Counted from the stretch's first letter, positions 15,602 to 25,475 are shown. The stretch: DNA of 64,000 bases from Flavobacteriaceae bacterium NBU2973 (GCA_026162565.1 JAOEIQ010000007.1:162226-226225); one strand, 5' to 3'. The notes: generated by a model from the letters alone, not told the origin. Translations and numbers: made by a program.

Positions 15602-17497
15602 ATGATAATCTACATCTTAAAATTCAGCGGTTGCTTATCGCTATTCATGATTTTCTATAAGTTATTTTTAGAAAAAGAAAGCTTTCATAATCTAAAACGT
15701 TTTTACCTATTAGCTGCTTTATTTTCATCGATATGCATTCCATTTATAACGTTTACTGAATACATAGAAATACTTGAAGTAGGTACATCAAATGTAGTTA
15801 CTTCTGAACCTGTAGTTTTTGAAGATTCATTAACAGAAACTACTTGGAAGGATTATTTACCCAACATTATCTGGTCTCTATATTTTATAGGTCTGTTAGT
15901 TTTTAGCTTTCGTTTTTTTAAGCATTTATATCAACTATATTTTAGAATTAAGAATAATGTAAAACTCAAAAATAAAAAATACACTAACGTTTTATTATTA
16001 GACAACATAAACCCTCACACATTTTTTAAGTATATATTCCTCAATAAGCATAAATATGAAAGTAATGCCATACCGAAAGAAGTGCTGTTACATGAGCAAA
16101 CACATGCCAAACAATTACATGCACTTGATATTATTATCGTTGAACTTTTACAAGTAGTATTTTGGTTTAACCCACTACTCTATTTTATTAAAAAGGATAT
16201 CAAACTCAATCACGAATTTTTAGCAGATCAATCTGTTTTAAAAGTAGGTACGGAGCCTACAAATTATCAGAAATTATTATTAGCATTCTCATCAAATGCT
16301 TGCGAACCTCAATTGGCAAATGCCATAAATTATTCATCAATTAAAAAACGTTTAACAGTTATGAAAACACAAACATCAAAATCCAGAACATGGCTAAAAA
16401 GTCTATTGCTTTTGCCATTACTTGCTGTACTAGTCTATGGCTTTTCATCAGAGAAAGTAGACTATTTATATCCTGAATCTCATGATACATTTATCAATTC
16501 TGAAATAGAGTTATATCTCAATACACAAGGAGAATTATTCTACAACAGTAAAAAAATAGAAGTCACTGATTTAGAGTCTATTGTATTACTTGAGAATGAT
16601 ATTACTATTTCTATCGAAACATCTTTACAAACAGATATAAAAATAACAGAAGGAATCTCTAAATCTATTCGAGATTATTTGAGAGATAAAGGATTAAGAG
16701 GCTTTGGTGTGTGTATTAATGCTACTAGAGACACGCAAAATAATCCAGTTGAATCCGTAAAGGAAGAATTACAAAAAGCTGAAGCCTTAAAAATAAATTA
16801 TGTAAACAACCAGAAAGGAGCTTCAAAAGAGCAATTGGCTATTTATAATCAAATGGCAAAGCGCTACAACAAGCAACCTGAATCAAGCAGAATTGTAAAA
16901 CCTAAAGATTTAAAACAATTAGAAACAATTTACAGAGTAATGACTGCTAAACAGAAGCAAGATGCAGAACCTTTCCCAAATTGTCCACAAGCTCCAGATC
17001 AGGATAGTGCTTCAAGAGAGCAAATGAAAGCGTATAATTCTTGGGCAAAAAAAATGAATAAGCAGATTGAGTTGGCAATAAAAACAGAAAACTCAAATTC
17101 TCCAAAACCCTATCCAATTATCAGAATTAAAGATGTAGAAAAATATAAATATATCTACAGCATCATGTCAGAAAAGCAACGTAAAGACTCAGAGCCTTTT
17201 CCTAATTTACCAGAACCTCCACCACCACCTCCAAGTCCAGATGTACCAAGTGCTCCTGATGCGATTGATTTAAAAGATGTTCCTCCACCTCCTCCACCTC
17301 CAAAAGAACCTTTAGATCACGTAATTGATATGGCAAAAAAGGATGCTGTGTTTTATTTAGAAGGTAAAAAAGTGTCATCTGACAGAGCTATTGAAGCTTT
17401 AAAAAATAACAAAAGTCTTAATGTCAGAACTAAAAATGTTAATACCAAACAACCAGAAGTTTATATTACCAAAAAACCAATAGTTATTAAGCATTAA
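15602..17497 (+). CDS. BlaR1-like M56 metallopeptidase with tandem C-terminal modules
   Basis: The 631-residue membrane protease has N-terminal helices at about 2-20, 34-52 and 86-103, then HEQTH (H164, E165, H168) with LNHEFLADQ supplying the third zinc ligand. A further helix lies near 262-280. It should cleave or trigger loss of the BlaI-like repressor encoded just upstream. The C-terminal part repeats a module twice (from about 409 and 472): YNxxAKxxNKQ ... IYxxMxxKQxxDxEPFPN. Each is followed by Pro-rich stretches, with two polyproline runs near 538-565. The periplasmic sensor ligand is unknown. It shares an operon with the repressor and ends at a strong terminator. Confidence 0.9.
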   Translation: MIIYILKFSGCLSLFMIFYKLFLEKESFHNLKRFYLLAALFSSICIPFITFTEYIEILEVGTSNVVTSEPVVFEDSLTETTWKDYLPNIIWSLYFIGLLVFSFRFFKHLYQLYFRIKNNVKLKNKKYTNVLLLDNINPHTFFKYIFLNKHKYESNAIPKEVLLHEQTHAKQLHALDIIIVELLQVVFWFNPLLYFIKKDIKLNHEFLADQSVLKVGTEPTNYQKLLLAFSSNACEPQLANAINYSSIKKRLTVMKTQTSKSRTWLKSLLLLPLLAVLVYGFSSEKVDYLYPESHDTFINSEIELYLNTQGELFYNSKKIEVTDLESIVLLENDITISIETSLQTDIKITEGISKSIRDYLRDKGLRGFGVCINATRDTQNNPVESVKEELQKAEALKINYVNNQKGASKEQLAIYNQMAKRYNKQPESSRIVKPKDLKQLETIYRVMTAKQKQDAEPFPNCPQAPDQDSASREQMKAYNSWAKKMNKQIELAIKTENSNSPKPYPIIRIKDVEKYKYIYSIMSEKQRKDSEPFPNLPEPPPPPPSPDVPSAPDAIDLKDVPPPPPPPKEPLDHVIDMAKKDAVFYLEGKKVSSDRAIEALKNNKSLNVRTKNVNTKQPEVYITKKPIVIKH

Positions 17498-17510
17498 TAA
17501 CTTAAAAACT

Positions 17511-17537
17511 AAAACCTCGAAAATTCGAGGTTTTTTT
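17511..17537 (+). terminator. Intrinsic terminator after the M56 gene
   Basis: AAAACCTCGA-AAAT-TCGAGGTTTT plus T tract, 14 bp past the stop. Confidence 0.9.
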
Positions 17538-17586
17538 ATGTAACAAATTAGTGGTTTTTGCGTTCTAATAGACATTCATCAACCTG

Positions 17587-17605
17587 CCCTGAGCTTGTCG
17601 AAGGG
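17587..17605. repeat. Flavobacterial palindromic repeat copy
   Basis: CCCTGAGCTTGTCGAAGGG, with CCCT and AGGG arms, is a well-known dispersed repeat in marine flavobacteria. It occupies the space before the DUF4407 gene and contains a spurious in-frame TTG. Confidence 0.65.
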
Positions 17606-17621
17606 TCAAAATCACATTATC

Positions 17622-18722
17622 ATGCTCAAGCAGTTTTTTATTCTTTGTTCTGGTTCAGATTCAGATATCCTTAAAAATTGTTCTATTGGAGAACAAAACA
17701 AATATGCAGGTATAGGTGCAACCGTTTTTTTTACTGCTGTAATGGCTTTTATTGCAGCTAGCTATGCTCTTTACACTGTATTTGATAATTTGTACGCTGC
17801 AATAGCTTTTGGATTTATTTGGGGATTATTAATTTTTAACTTGGATCGATTTATTGTATCCACTATTAAAAAACGAGGCAGTTTTATTGACGAGTTTATT
17901 CAAGCAACCCCAAGACTTATTCTCGCAGTTATTATAGCTGTTGTAATATCTAAACCATTAGAATTAAAAATCTTTCAAAAAGAAATAGATCAAGTGCTTT
18001 TAGAAGAAAAAAATGCGATGACACTCGATAATAAAGAACAAATTGCATTGCAGTATAATCCTAAAATAGAAGCCTTAAAAGGAGATATTACAACAATTGA
18101 AAATACTATTGCATCCAAAGAAGCTGAAGTAAATGCACTTTATGACACCTATATTTCTGAAGCAGAAGGAACAGCTGGCACACAGTTATTAGGAAAGGGT
18201 CCTGTTTATAAAGAAAAGCGAGACAAACACGATGCTGCTTTAGCAGAGTTACAATTACTTAAATCTGAAAGCAAATCTAAAATAGCCTCTATTGAAAATG
18301 AGATTGCATTATTACAATCAGATTATAAAACTAATGTAGAAATATCACAACCAATTATCAATAATTTTGATGGATTAATGGCTCGTGTAAATGCTCTTGG
18401 TAAATTACCTTGGCTTCCCTCTTTTTTTATATTCCTATTGTTTTTAGCAATCGAAACATCACCAATTTTCGCTAAACTTTTGTCACCAAAAGGCGAATAT
18501 GATTATAAATTAGAAGATGCTGATACAGCAGTAAAGACTTGGGTAGAACAAAAGGTAAACGAGCGTAAAGTTTTATTACAAACTGATATGGCAATCAACA
18601 ATAAAATCTACACAGATATTGCTGAAGAAGATGAACTCTACCAATACAAACGTAAAAAAGCAAGAGAGCTTATGCAATTACAAGCTGATGCTTTTTTTAA
18701 TCATCAAAAAAACGCCCTTTAG
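17622..18722 (+). CDS. DUF4407 membrane protein
   Basis: The 366-residue integral membrane protein matches the DUF4407 pattern. Two helices lie close together near 31-55 and 62-80, ending in WGLLIFNLDRFIV. Further helices follow near 100-115 and 265-285, flanking a long coiled coil (about 125-245). The ATG at 17622 is preferred over an in-frame TTG at 17595 inside a palindromic repeat. The function of DUF4407 is unknown. It lies between a terminator and a small lipoprotein gene on the same strand. Confidence 0.85.
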   Translation: MLKQFFILCSGSDSDILKNCSIGEQNKYAGIGATVFFTAVMAFIAASYALYTVFDNLYAAIAFGFIWGLLIFNLDRFIVSTIKKRGSFIDEFIQATPRLILAVIIAVVISKPLELKIFQKEIDQVLLEEKNAMTLDNKEQIALQYNPKIEALKGDITTIENTIASKEAEVNALYDTYISEAEGTAGTQLLGKGPVYKEKRDKHDAALAELQLLKSESKSKIASIENEIALLQSDYKTNVEISQPIINNFDGLMARVNALGKLPWLPSFFIFLLFLAIETSPIFAKLLSPKGEYDYKLEDADTAVKTWVEQKVNERKVLLQTDMAINNKIYTDIAEEDELYQYKRKKARELMQLQADAFFNHQKNAL

Positions 18723-18763
18723 TTTTTAGTTAGTACATTTAGGCTTTATTTAAATAAAATTCT

Positions 18764-19195
18764 ATGAAGCCTTTATACTATATTTTTATTGCATGTATTT
18801 TATTGTCTTGTAATACAAAAAACACTGAATCTAAAGACAAACAAGCTATTAAAAACATAATGGCAATTCAGGAGGAGGCCTGGAATAATCATGATCTGGA
18901 AGGATTTATGCAAGGATACTGGAAAAGCGACTCTTTAAAATTTTATGGCAGCAAAGGGATTACCTATGGCTGGCAAAACACACTAGATAATTACAAAAAA
19001 GGATATCCAACAAAAGCGGAAAGTGGTACTTTACGATTTGTAATCAATGATATTTCTAAAATTGAATCTGATTCCTATTGGGTAATGGGAGAATATCATT
19101 TAACTCGTCCAATAGGAAATGCTAATGGCATCTTTATGATACTATTCAAGAAAATTAATGGCGAATGGAAAATAGTTGCAGATATGTCTTGCTAG
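18764..19195 (+). CDS. DUF4440/NTF2-like lipoprotein
   Basis: The 143-residue lipoprotein has signal and lipobox ILLSC (Cys16). The mature domain is NTF2-like (DUF4440/SnoaL type): IMAIQEEAWNNHDLEGFMQG, then an HLTRP strand and FKKINGEWKIVADMSC. Members bind small molecules or have lost catalysis, so no specific reaction can be named. It is probably periplasmic or outer-membrane facing. Its stop overlaps the convergent STAS gene by 4 bp. Confidence 0.8.
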   Translation: MKPLYYIFIACILLSCNTKNTESKDKQAIKNIMAIQEEAWNNHDLEGFMQGYWKSDSLKFYGSKGITYGWQNTLDNYKKGYPTKAESGTLRFVINDISKIESDSYWVMGEYHLTRPIGNANGIFMILFKKINGEWKIVADMSC

Positions 19196-19476
19196 GCAGC
19201 TTCTTCCGATTTAAAATAATCAAATAAATCTTTACAACCATAACCAATAATAGATAAGCTCTTATTCTTAGTTAAAGATTCATTGTGAAGCTTAGCCAGA
19301 GCATTAACGCCATGTCTGTCTACACTCTCTAATCCTTCAATACTGATTGTAAGAGAATCTAATTCTTCAAATATATTTCTAAAAGTTTCTTGAAACTGTT
19401 GCACACTCTTTTTATTAAGAATGCCTTTTACTTTAAAAAAAGTGTTGTAATTAGTAATTGTCAATTCCATAGACAA
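19192..19476 (-). CDS. STAS domain protein
   Basis: The 94-residue protein is a single STAS-like domain (beta strand LTITN, FKVKGILNKKSVQQFQETF, LTISIEGLESVDRHGVNAL). Anti-sigma antagonists normally have a phosphorylatable Ser in DSSG at the helix start; here the position reads VDRHG, so regulation by Ser phosphorylation is unlikely. No sigma or anti-sigma partner gene is nearby. It could be an unphosphorylated protein-interaction module. It is convergent with the lipoprotein gene. Confidence 0.7.
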   Translation of the reverse strand: MSMELTITNYNTFFKVKGILNKKSVQQFQETFRNIFEELDSLTISIEGLESVDRHGVNALAKLHNESLTKNKSLSIIGYGCKDLFDYFKSEEAA

Positions 19477-19651
19477 AGTTTTTAATGTGTTAAATAATAA
19501 ATTTGGGCTATTAATTCAATTCTTGAACTTGTCTAAATTTCTGAATAAAAAGGAGTTATACGAATTTTAATCGACTAAAAGCATGAACATTAGACGATTA
19601 AAAATTAGAAGCTAAATTTTACGATAAAATGCAGTATTAGAATACGTTACA

Positions 19652-20899
19652 TTAAAATTTTCTATCAGGATTAAACGAATCTATTTTTATAGACGTTTGT
19701 TCTCCACCTACAATTTCTGAAACTAGTTTCCCTGTGGCAGTTGCCATAGACCAACCCATCATGGCATGACCAGAGGCGATAGTAAGATTATGACATTTAG
19801 AAGATTTACCAATATAAGGCAAACCATCTGGAGAAACAGGACGTAAACCGGAAGCAGCATTAAATTTTTCATCTTCTGAAACCATTATATTCGGATAGTA
19901 TTCTTGAACAGCATTAGCTATTGCATCAACTCTAACTGTATTAATATTCTGATTTATTCCAGCTATTTCCATAGTTCCTGCAAAGCGTGTAAAACCATTC
20001 ATTGGAGTGATTGCAACTTTGCGTTCAGTTAATATAGCAGGAATAGTAATTCCTGTGTCTTTTTGTGTATTAATTCTGTAACCCTTTCCTGCTTGTAGCA
20101 ACAATTTGATTCCTAATTTTTTACTTAAAATTGAACTCCATGATCCAGCTGCTAATATAAATTCATCAGCTTTGAGCTGTTCTTTAGTTGTTTGTATTGA
20201 AGTAATTTTTCCATTAGAAACAGTAAGATCATCAACAGATTCGTTAGATTTAAAGAGGACACCTGAAGCTTTTAAATAAGCTTTCATGTCTTCCATAAAT
20301 TCATGAGGCGTTGTATGCGAATCACATTTATAATACGTTGCTCCAACTGAATTTATCTTAACATTAGGTTCGAGGCTTTCAATCTCATCCCTAGATAAAG
20401 TAGATACTTCTAACCCTTCATTTTTTGCAATTGCTGCAACTTTTATTTCTTCTTCTAATGCTTTATCCGTTTGACATAGCATAAAAAGACCTTTTTTCTC
20501 ATAATGAAATCGAAAACTATTGGAAGCCTTTATATCATCATACAATTCTTGACTTAATAAAGCAATATCTTTTATTGCTGGAATAGCTTTGTTAACATGT
20601 TTAATATTACAAGATTTATTGAAAGCCCACGTCCATTTTAAAAAATCTAAATCTAATCGTGGTTTTATATACAATGGACTCGATTTATCGAACATCCATT
20701 TTAAGCCTTTTTTCATGACTCCTGGAGCAGATAATGGAATTATATGACTAGGAGATAAATAGCCAGCGTTAACATAAGAAGCTCCAGAATCCATATTAGA
20801 TTTGTCTATAACTGTTACATTATGACCTTCCTTTTGAAGATAATATGCAGAACATAAACCAATAATTCCACCTCCAATAACTATTACCTCTTTACTCAT
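19652..20899 (-). CDS. FAD-dependent D-amino-acid (D-hydroxyproline) dehydrogenase
   Basis: The 415-residue DadA-type oxidoreductase has an N-terminal Rossmann motif VIGGGIIGLCSAYYL and a C-terminal FAD-contact block GLRPVSPDGLPYIG followed by GHAMMGW. In this cluster the likely reaction is oxidation of cis-4-hydroxy-D-proline to 1-pyrroline-4-hydroxy-2-carboxylate, with electrons passed to the respiratory chain. It starts 2 bp after the hydroxyproline epimerase stop and is the last gene of the operon. Substrate specificity is inferred from context; the fold alone would also fit other D-amino acids. Confidence 0.85.
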   Translation of the reverse strand: MSKEVIVIGGGIIGLCSAYYLQKEGHNVTVIDKSNMDSGASYVNAGYLSPSHIIPLSAPGVMKKGLKWMFDKSSPLYIKPRLDLDFLKWTWAFNKSCNIKHVNKAIPAIKDIALLSQELYDDIKASNSFRFHYEKKGLFMLCQTDKALEEEIKVAAIAKNEGLEVSTLSRDEIESLEPNVKINSVGATYYKCDSHTTPHEFMEDMKAYLKASGVLFKSNESVDDLTVSNGKITSIQTTKEQLKADEFILAAGSWSSILSKKLGIKLLLQAGKGYRINTQKDTGITIPAILTERKVAITPMNGFTRFAGTMEIAGINQNINTVRVDAIANAVQEYYPNIMVSEDEKFNAASGLRPVSPDGLPYIGKSSKCHNLTIASGHAMMGWSMATATGKLVSEIVGGEQTSIKIDSFNPDRKF

Positions 20900-20901
20900 A
20901 A

Positions 20902-21912
20902 TTAAATCACTTGAAATCCATAAGCATATGGATCATCCTCTGTATCTATTGTAATTGTATTATGCCCATAAATTTTTGCCCAACCTTGAATACTAGGTAT
21001 TATGGCTTTTCTTCCATCTAATGTTGTCTCTTCTTCTACTCTACCAATAAACTTACTTCCAATATAACTTTCGTGAATAAAAGGTTCACCTACTTTCAAT
21101 TTTCCTTTGGTATATAATTGAGCTAAACGAGCAGATGTTCCTGTTCCGCATGGACTTCTATCAATGGCTTTGTCTCCATAAAAAACCGCATTTCTTCCAG
21201 ATGAATTTGAATCTATTGGATTACCTGTCCAAAGCATATGTGATACATCTTTTATGGTTTCATTTTCAGGATGTACAAACATGTTTGGATACTTTTCATT
21301 AATTCTATCTCTAACTACTTGAGAATACTGAATAATTTTTGAAGCTGTAAAATTGTGAACTCCAGAAAAATTATTTTGAGGATCTACAATAGCATAATAA
21401 TTTCCACCATAAGCAACATCAAATCTAATCTCACCTAATTCAGGACACTCGACTGATAAATCTTCTACAGCTAAATAACTTTTTACATTAGTTAATCTTA
21501 CCCAATCTACTTTATTCTCCGTCTGCTGATAGTCTATTTCCACCAATCCTGCTGGAGCTTCCATTCTAATTTTTCCTGGTATTTTTGGCTTTATCAACCC
21601 TTCTTCAATTGCTATTGTGATAGTCCCAATTGTACCATGACCACACATTGGTAAACAACCAGAGGTTTCAATAAAAAGAATGGCAAAATCATTCTCTGGA
21701 TTATGAGGTGGATATAAAATACTGCCACTCATCATATCATGACCACGTGGCTCAAACATTAAGCCTTTACGAATCCAATCATACTCTTTTAAAAAATGTT
21801 GACGCTTTTCACTCATCGTTTCACCAATAAGTTTCGGACCTCCTTCTTTAATAACTCGTACTGGATTTCCGCAGGTATGTGCATCGATACAAACAAAAAC
21901 AGACTTACTCAT
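20902..21912 (-). CDS. 4-hydroxyproline epimerase
   Basis: The 336-residue proline racemase-family enzyme has both catalytic Cys: MCGHGTIG (C90) and SPCGTGTSA (C255). It would interconvert trans-4-hydroxy-L-proline and cis-4-hydroxy-D-proline. Two thiols exclude the trans-3-hydroxyproline dehydratases, which keep one. I chose the ATG at 21912, overlapping the DUF885 stop by 8 bp; the upstream in-frame TTG at 21927 is less likely. The neighbours supply the downstream steps of hydroxyproline breakdown. Confidence 0.92.
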   Translation of the reverse strand: MSKSVFVCIDAHTCGNPVRVIKEGGPKLIGETMSEKRQHFLKEYDWIRKGLMFEPRGHDMMSGSILYPPHNPENDFAILFIETSGCLPMCGHGTIGTITIAIEEGLIKPKIPGKIRMEAPAGLVEIDYQQTENKVDWVRLTNVKSYLAVEDLSVECPELGEIRFDVAYGGNYYAIVDPQNNFSGVHNFTASKIIQYSQVVRDRINEKYPNMFVHPENETIKDVSHMLWTGNPIDSNSSGRNAVFYGDKAIDRSPCGTGTSARLAQLYTKGKLKVGEPFIHESYIGSKFIGRVEEETTLDGRKAIIPSIQGWAKIYGHNTITIDTEDDPYAYGFQVI

Positions 21913-23632
21913 TTTTTGTTCTCTCAATATAATTATTAATTCGATTTTCTAAAATTGCCAAAGTCACTGTTCCTTGTTCTAAAATAACTTCATGGAATGC
22001 TCTTATATCAAACTTAGAACCTAATTCTGCTTCTGCCTTTTTACGTAATTCTCTAATTTTTAATTCGCCAATTTTATAAGATAAAGCTTGTCCTGGCCAG
22101 GAGATATATCGATCTGTTTCTGTATTTACTTCATGCAATGATAAAGCTGTATTACTTGACATATAATCTACCACTTGCTCTCGAGTCCAACCTTTAGCAT
22201 GAATTCCTGTATCTACCACAAGACGACAGGCACGCCACATTTCGTAGGTTAATTGTCCGAATTCCTCATAAGGCGTTGTGTACATTCCCATTTCTGCCGC
22301 TAGAAATTCTGAATATAATCCCCAACCTTCACCATAAGCAGATAGATATAGATTTTTTCTAAACTGAGGAATACTATCACCTAGTTCACTATTTAAAGCA
22401 ATTTGTAAGTGATGACCTGGAACTGCTTCATGAACAGTTAAAGCAGGTAAAGTATATAATGTTCTACTTGGTAAATCGTAAGTGTTTACCCAATAATAGC
22501 CTGGATTTGTTTGATTTGAAGGTGGTATGTAGCGTCCTCCTGTATATTTTGGAGCAATAGCATCTGGAACTGGAGCAACTCCATAAGGCTTTCGTGGTAA
22601 AGTATTGAAAAATCTTGGCAATTGTGCGTCTGCTCGTTTTGCCATATCTCGAGCTATCATTAATAGCTCTTTTGGTGTTTTAGCATAAAACTGTTCATCT
22701 GTTCTTAAAAATTGTAAGAAATCTGCAAAGCTTCCTTTAAAGTTTAAGTCTTTGATAATTTGTTGCATTTTGGCTTTAATTCGAGCAACTTCTCTTAAAC
22801 CTATTTGGTGAATATCGTCAGCCGTATATTGTGTGCTGGTTGTATAAAAATTAATCCTGTCTTGATAATATGATTTTCCATTTGGAGTTTCTGACACTCC
22901 TAGAGTTGTTCTTGTTTTTGGAAAATATTCTGTTTCAAAAAACTGTTTTATTTTCTTAAACTCTGGAGTTACTTTATTTTCGATAACATCTTTAGCAGCA
23001 GTTAGAACTGAATCTCTTTGTGAGTTTGTTAAATCGTCTGGTAAATTTTTAAATGGTGAATAATAAAAGCTGTCTTCAAAATTATCTACTATATGATCGT
23101 TGTAAGTAGATTCATAACCCTTAAAAATAACACGTGGTTGAGACACTCCTTTTTCTAATCCTTCACGAAGATTCACTAAATGTTGATTAACAAACTCTGG
23201 AATGGCATTCAGGCGTTTGAGATACATTTTAACCTGATCATAATTAGCTAGAGATCTAACACCATAGGTTAAATTATTATGAAAACCAGAGTCAGAGAGC
23301 AATGGATTGAGGTATTGCTCAAACTCAAAATAGTTTATTTGATCTTGAAGAATAAACTTTAATAGTTCAGCAGAAATCAATTCGGTTTCTGATAAACTTT
23401 CTAAATCAACTGTATCTAATTCCTCTAATTTACTTTTTGCAAATTGGGCTTCTGCTTGGTAATATTCTTTTGTGTAGAGACCCAGAGGATAAGCTTCTCT
23501 ATCATAACCTTCTTGGTCTTGATAACTTGTTATTATAGATTCTAGTTGAGAAGAAGCATCTTGTTTTTTTTCAGACTTACAACTAAAAAAAAGAATGATG
23601 ATTAATAACGAAGCACTTTTTATAAATTTCAT
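21905..23632 (-). CDS. DUF885 family lipoprotein (putative M32-like peptidase)
   Basis: The 575-residue lipoprotein (lipobox FFSC, Cys18) belongs to DUF885. The conserved HEAVPGHHLQ resembles an HExxH-type zinc site, and GEGWGLYSE carries the likely third ligand. It is probably a periplasmic peptidase. Its place inside the hydroxyproline operon, ATGA-coupled to the aldehyde dehydrogenase upstream, suggests it may release hydroxyproline from peptides. That is inference; the family has no firmly assigned substrate that I can cite. Confidence 0.85.
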   Translation of the reverse strand: MKFIKSASLLIIILFFSCKSEKKQDASSQLESIITSYQDQEGYDREAYPLGLYTKEYYQAEAQFAKSKLEELDTVDLESLSETELISAELLKFILQDQINYFEFEQYLNPLLSDSGFHNNLTYGVRSLANYDQVKMYLKRLNAIPEFVNQHLVNLREGLEKGVSQPRVIFKGYESTYNDHIVDNFEDSFYYSPFKNLPDDLTNSQRDSVLTAAKDVIENKVTPEFKKIKQFFETEYFPKTRTTLGVSETPNGKSYYQDRINFYTTSTQYTADDIHQIGLREVARIKAKMQQIIKDLNFKGSFADFLQFLRTDEQFYAKTPKELLMIARDMAKRADAQLPRFFNTLPRKPYGVAPVPDAIAPKYTGGRYIPPSNQTNPGYYWVNTYDLPSRTLYTLPALTVHEAVPGHHLQIALNSELGDSIPQFRKNLYLSAYGEGWGLYSEFLAAEMGMYTTPYEEFGQLTYEMWRACRLVVDTGIHAKGWTREQVVDYMSSNTALSLHEVNTETDRYISWPGQALSYKIGELKIRELRKKAEAELGSKFDIRAFHEVILEQGTVTLAILENRINNYIERTKNE

Positions 23633-25212
23633 ATTTTTTGGTTAGTTTTTTTATTATTTACGAGCCTCGAAATACCTAAAGGGTTTTCATTTTTCAACTC
23701 ATCTGGTAATAAGTTATTTGGCCAATCTTGAAAACTAAATGGTCTTACAAATCGCTTGATAGAATCTACTCCAACTGCTGTAAAACGACTATCTGTTGAA
23801 GCTGGGTAAGGACCTCCATGTAACATAGATGGACACACCTCAACACCAGTTGGCACACCATTAAATATAATACGACCAACTCTATTTTGTAATGCGCTAA
23901 CAATATTGGAATAAGATGCTATTTCGTTATCATCAGAAATTACTGTTCCTGTTAATTGTCCTTCTAAATTAGAAATAATACTTTCTAATTGTTGTTCACT
24001 TTCACATTGAACTACTATAGAGAATGGCCCAAATACTTCATGATGTAATGTCGGGTTATTTAAAAATGTATCACCTTCAACTGTTGTTACAACTTGCCTC
24101 GCATAATTTGTTTCTACTTCACCAGTATAACTCGCTAAAACTTTTAATCCGTTTTGAGACAATGCCTTTTTCTTATTTGATTCGTATGCACCTGCTATAT
24201 TAGGATGTAACATACATGAAGGCTCAACTTTCACAATTTCTTTAGCAAGCGTATTTACAAAATTAGTTAGCCCTTCAGATTTTAGACCAATTATTAAACC
24301 TGGATTGGTACAAAATTGCCCTGTTCCTAAAGTTATAGAAGCTGAATATGTTTTAGCAATAGTTTCTGCTCTATTTTTTAATGCTTCTGGTAAAATAACT
24401 ACTGGATTAATACTTCCCATTTCAGCGAAAACTGGGATTGGCTCTTCTCGTTTAGCAGCTAGATCATACAATGCACGACCTCCTCGAATACTACCAGTAA
24501 AACCAACAGCTTTCACTTTTGGGTGTTTTACTAATTGTTGACCAACTTCAATACCACTAGAATTCAAATTAGAAAACACACCATTAGGCATTCCTGTTTT
24601 TTTAGCAGCATTAACAACAGCACCACTAACCATTTCTCCTGTAGCTGCATGCATTGGATGCGATTTAACAATCACTGGACATCCAGCGGCTAAAGCTGCT
24701 GCTGTATCTCCTCCAGCTGTTGAAAATGCAAACGGAAAGTTTGAGGCTCCAAATACCACAACTGGTCCTAAAGGCACATTCATTTTTCGTAAGTCTACTT
24801 TTGGAAGTGGTTTTCTATCAGGTTGTGCTGTATCTATTGATGCATCGACCCAATTACCATTTTCAACATGGCTTGCAAAAGCGCGTAATTGTCCAAGAGT
24901 TCTGCCTCGTTCTCCCATTGCTCTACCATTTGGCAATCCGCTCTCAGCAGAATACACTTGCAATAAATCATCTCCTAAAGCTTCAATTTCATCAGCGATC
25001 GCTCGCAGAAATTCTGCTTTTTTTGCACCAGAAATTTTAGAATATGTTTTAAAAGCTTCAGCTGCTAATTCTGATGCTTGATCAACTTCGTCTTTTGACG
25101 CTTCTGTAATTTCCCATTGATTTTCAATATTCAATAGAGGATTAAACGTTTTAAATGTTTTATTTCCAGATGCAGATAATTGATTGCCTATATAATTTTT
25201 TCCAGTAATCAT
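23629..25212 (-). CDS. 2,5-dioxovalerate (alpha-ketoglutaric semialdehyde) dehydrogenase
   Basis: The 527-residue NAD(P)-dependent aldehyde dehydrogenase has catalytic Cys in GTGQFCTNPG and general base Glu in FAEMGSINP. The nucleotide-binding GFTGSIRGG is present, and the C-terminal HGGPYPASTD block is typical of the 2,5-dioxovalerate dehydrogenase subgroup. It would oxidise alpha-ketoglutaric semialdehyde to 2-oxoglutarate, the last step of hydroxyproline catabolism. Start and stop overlap the flanking genes as ATGA on both sides. Confidence 0.9.
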   Translation of the reverse strand: MITGKNYIGNQLSASGNKTFKTFNPLLNIENQWEITEASKDEVDQASELAAEAFKTYSKISGAKKAEFLRAIADEIEALGDDLLQVYSAESGLPNGRAMGERGRTLGQLRAFASHVENGNWVDASIDTAQPDRKPLPKVDLRKMNVPLGPVVVFGASNFPFAFSTAGGDTAAALAAGCPVIVKSHPMHAATGEMVSGAVVNAAKKTGMPNGVFSNLNSSGIEVGQQLVKHPKVKAVGFTGSIRGGRALYDLAAKREEPIPVFAEMGSINPVVILPEALKNRAETIAKTYSASITLGTGQFCTNPGLIIGLKSEGLTNFVNTLAKEIVKVEPSCMLHPNIAGAYESNKKKALSQNGLKVLASYTGEVETNYARQVVTTVEGDTFLNNPTLHHEVFGPFSIVVQCESEQQLESIISNLEGQLTGTVISDDNEIASYSNIVSALQNRVGRIIFNGVPTGVEVCPSMLHGGPYPASTDSRFTAVGVDSIKRFVRPFSFQDWPNNLLPDELKNENPLGISRLVNNKKTNQKI

Positions 25213-25475
25213 TTTTTATTTATTCTTTTTAAGTGTGCTTCAACATCTACAGGTTTATGAATTATTTTAGTTGAAACAGGATATTTATTTAATAGATTTT
25301 GAGGTCTAAATGGTCGCTTTTCAAAACCACCTCCGCAGTTGGGACATACTTGTTGCAACACATTTTCTAAACAATCTTTACAAAATGTGCACTCGAACGT
25401 ACAAATCATTGCCTCACTAGAATCGTGTGGTAATGATTTGTTGCAGTTTTCGCACGTAGGACGTATATCTAACAT
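25209..25475 (-). CDS. DUF1272 zinc-ribbon protein
   Basis: The 88-residue protein is a DUF1272 member with Cys pairs CENC, CTFECTFCKDC and CPNCGG arranged as RING- or ribbon-like zinc sites, and a short basic C-terminal tail. Its role is unknown. It lies between the DapA-like gene and the semialdehyde dehydrogenase and overlaps the latter by 4 bp, so it is co-translated within the hydroxyproline operon. Confidence 0.85.
   Translation of the reverse strand: MLDIRPTCENCNKSLPHDSSEAMICTFECTFCKDCLENVLQQVCPNCGGGFEKRPFRPQNLLNKYPVSTKIIHKPVDVEAHLKRINKK

Noticed and set aside
15234..17497. Beta-lactam resistance operon
   Set aside because: BlaI/M56 pairs are widespread in Bacteroidota; no beta-lactamase or PBP2a gene is nearby and the M56 protein lacks a penicillin-binding domain.
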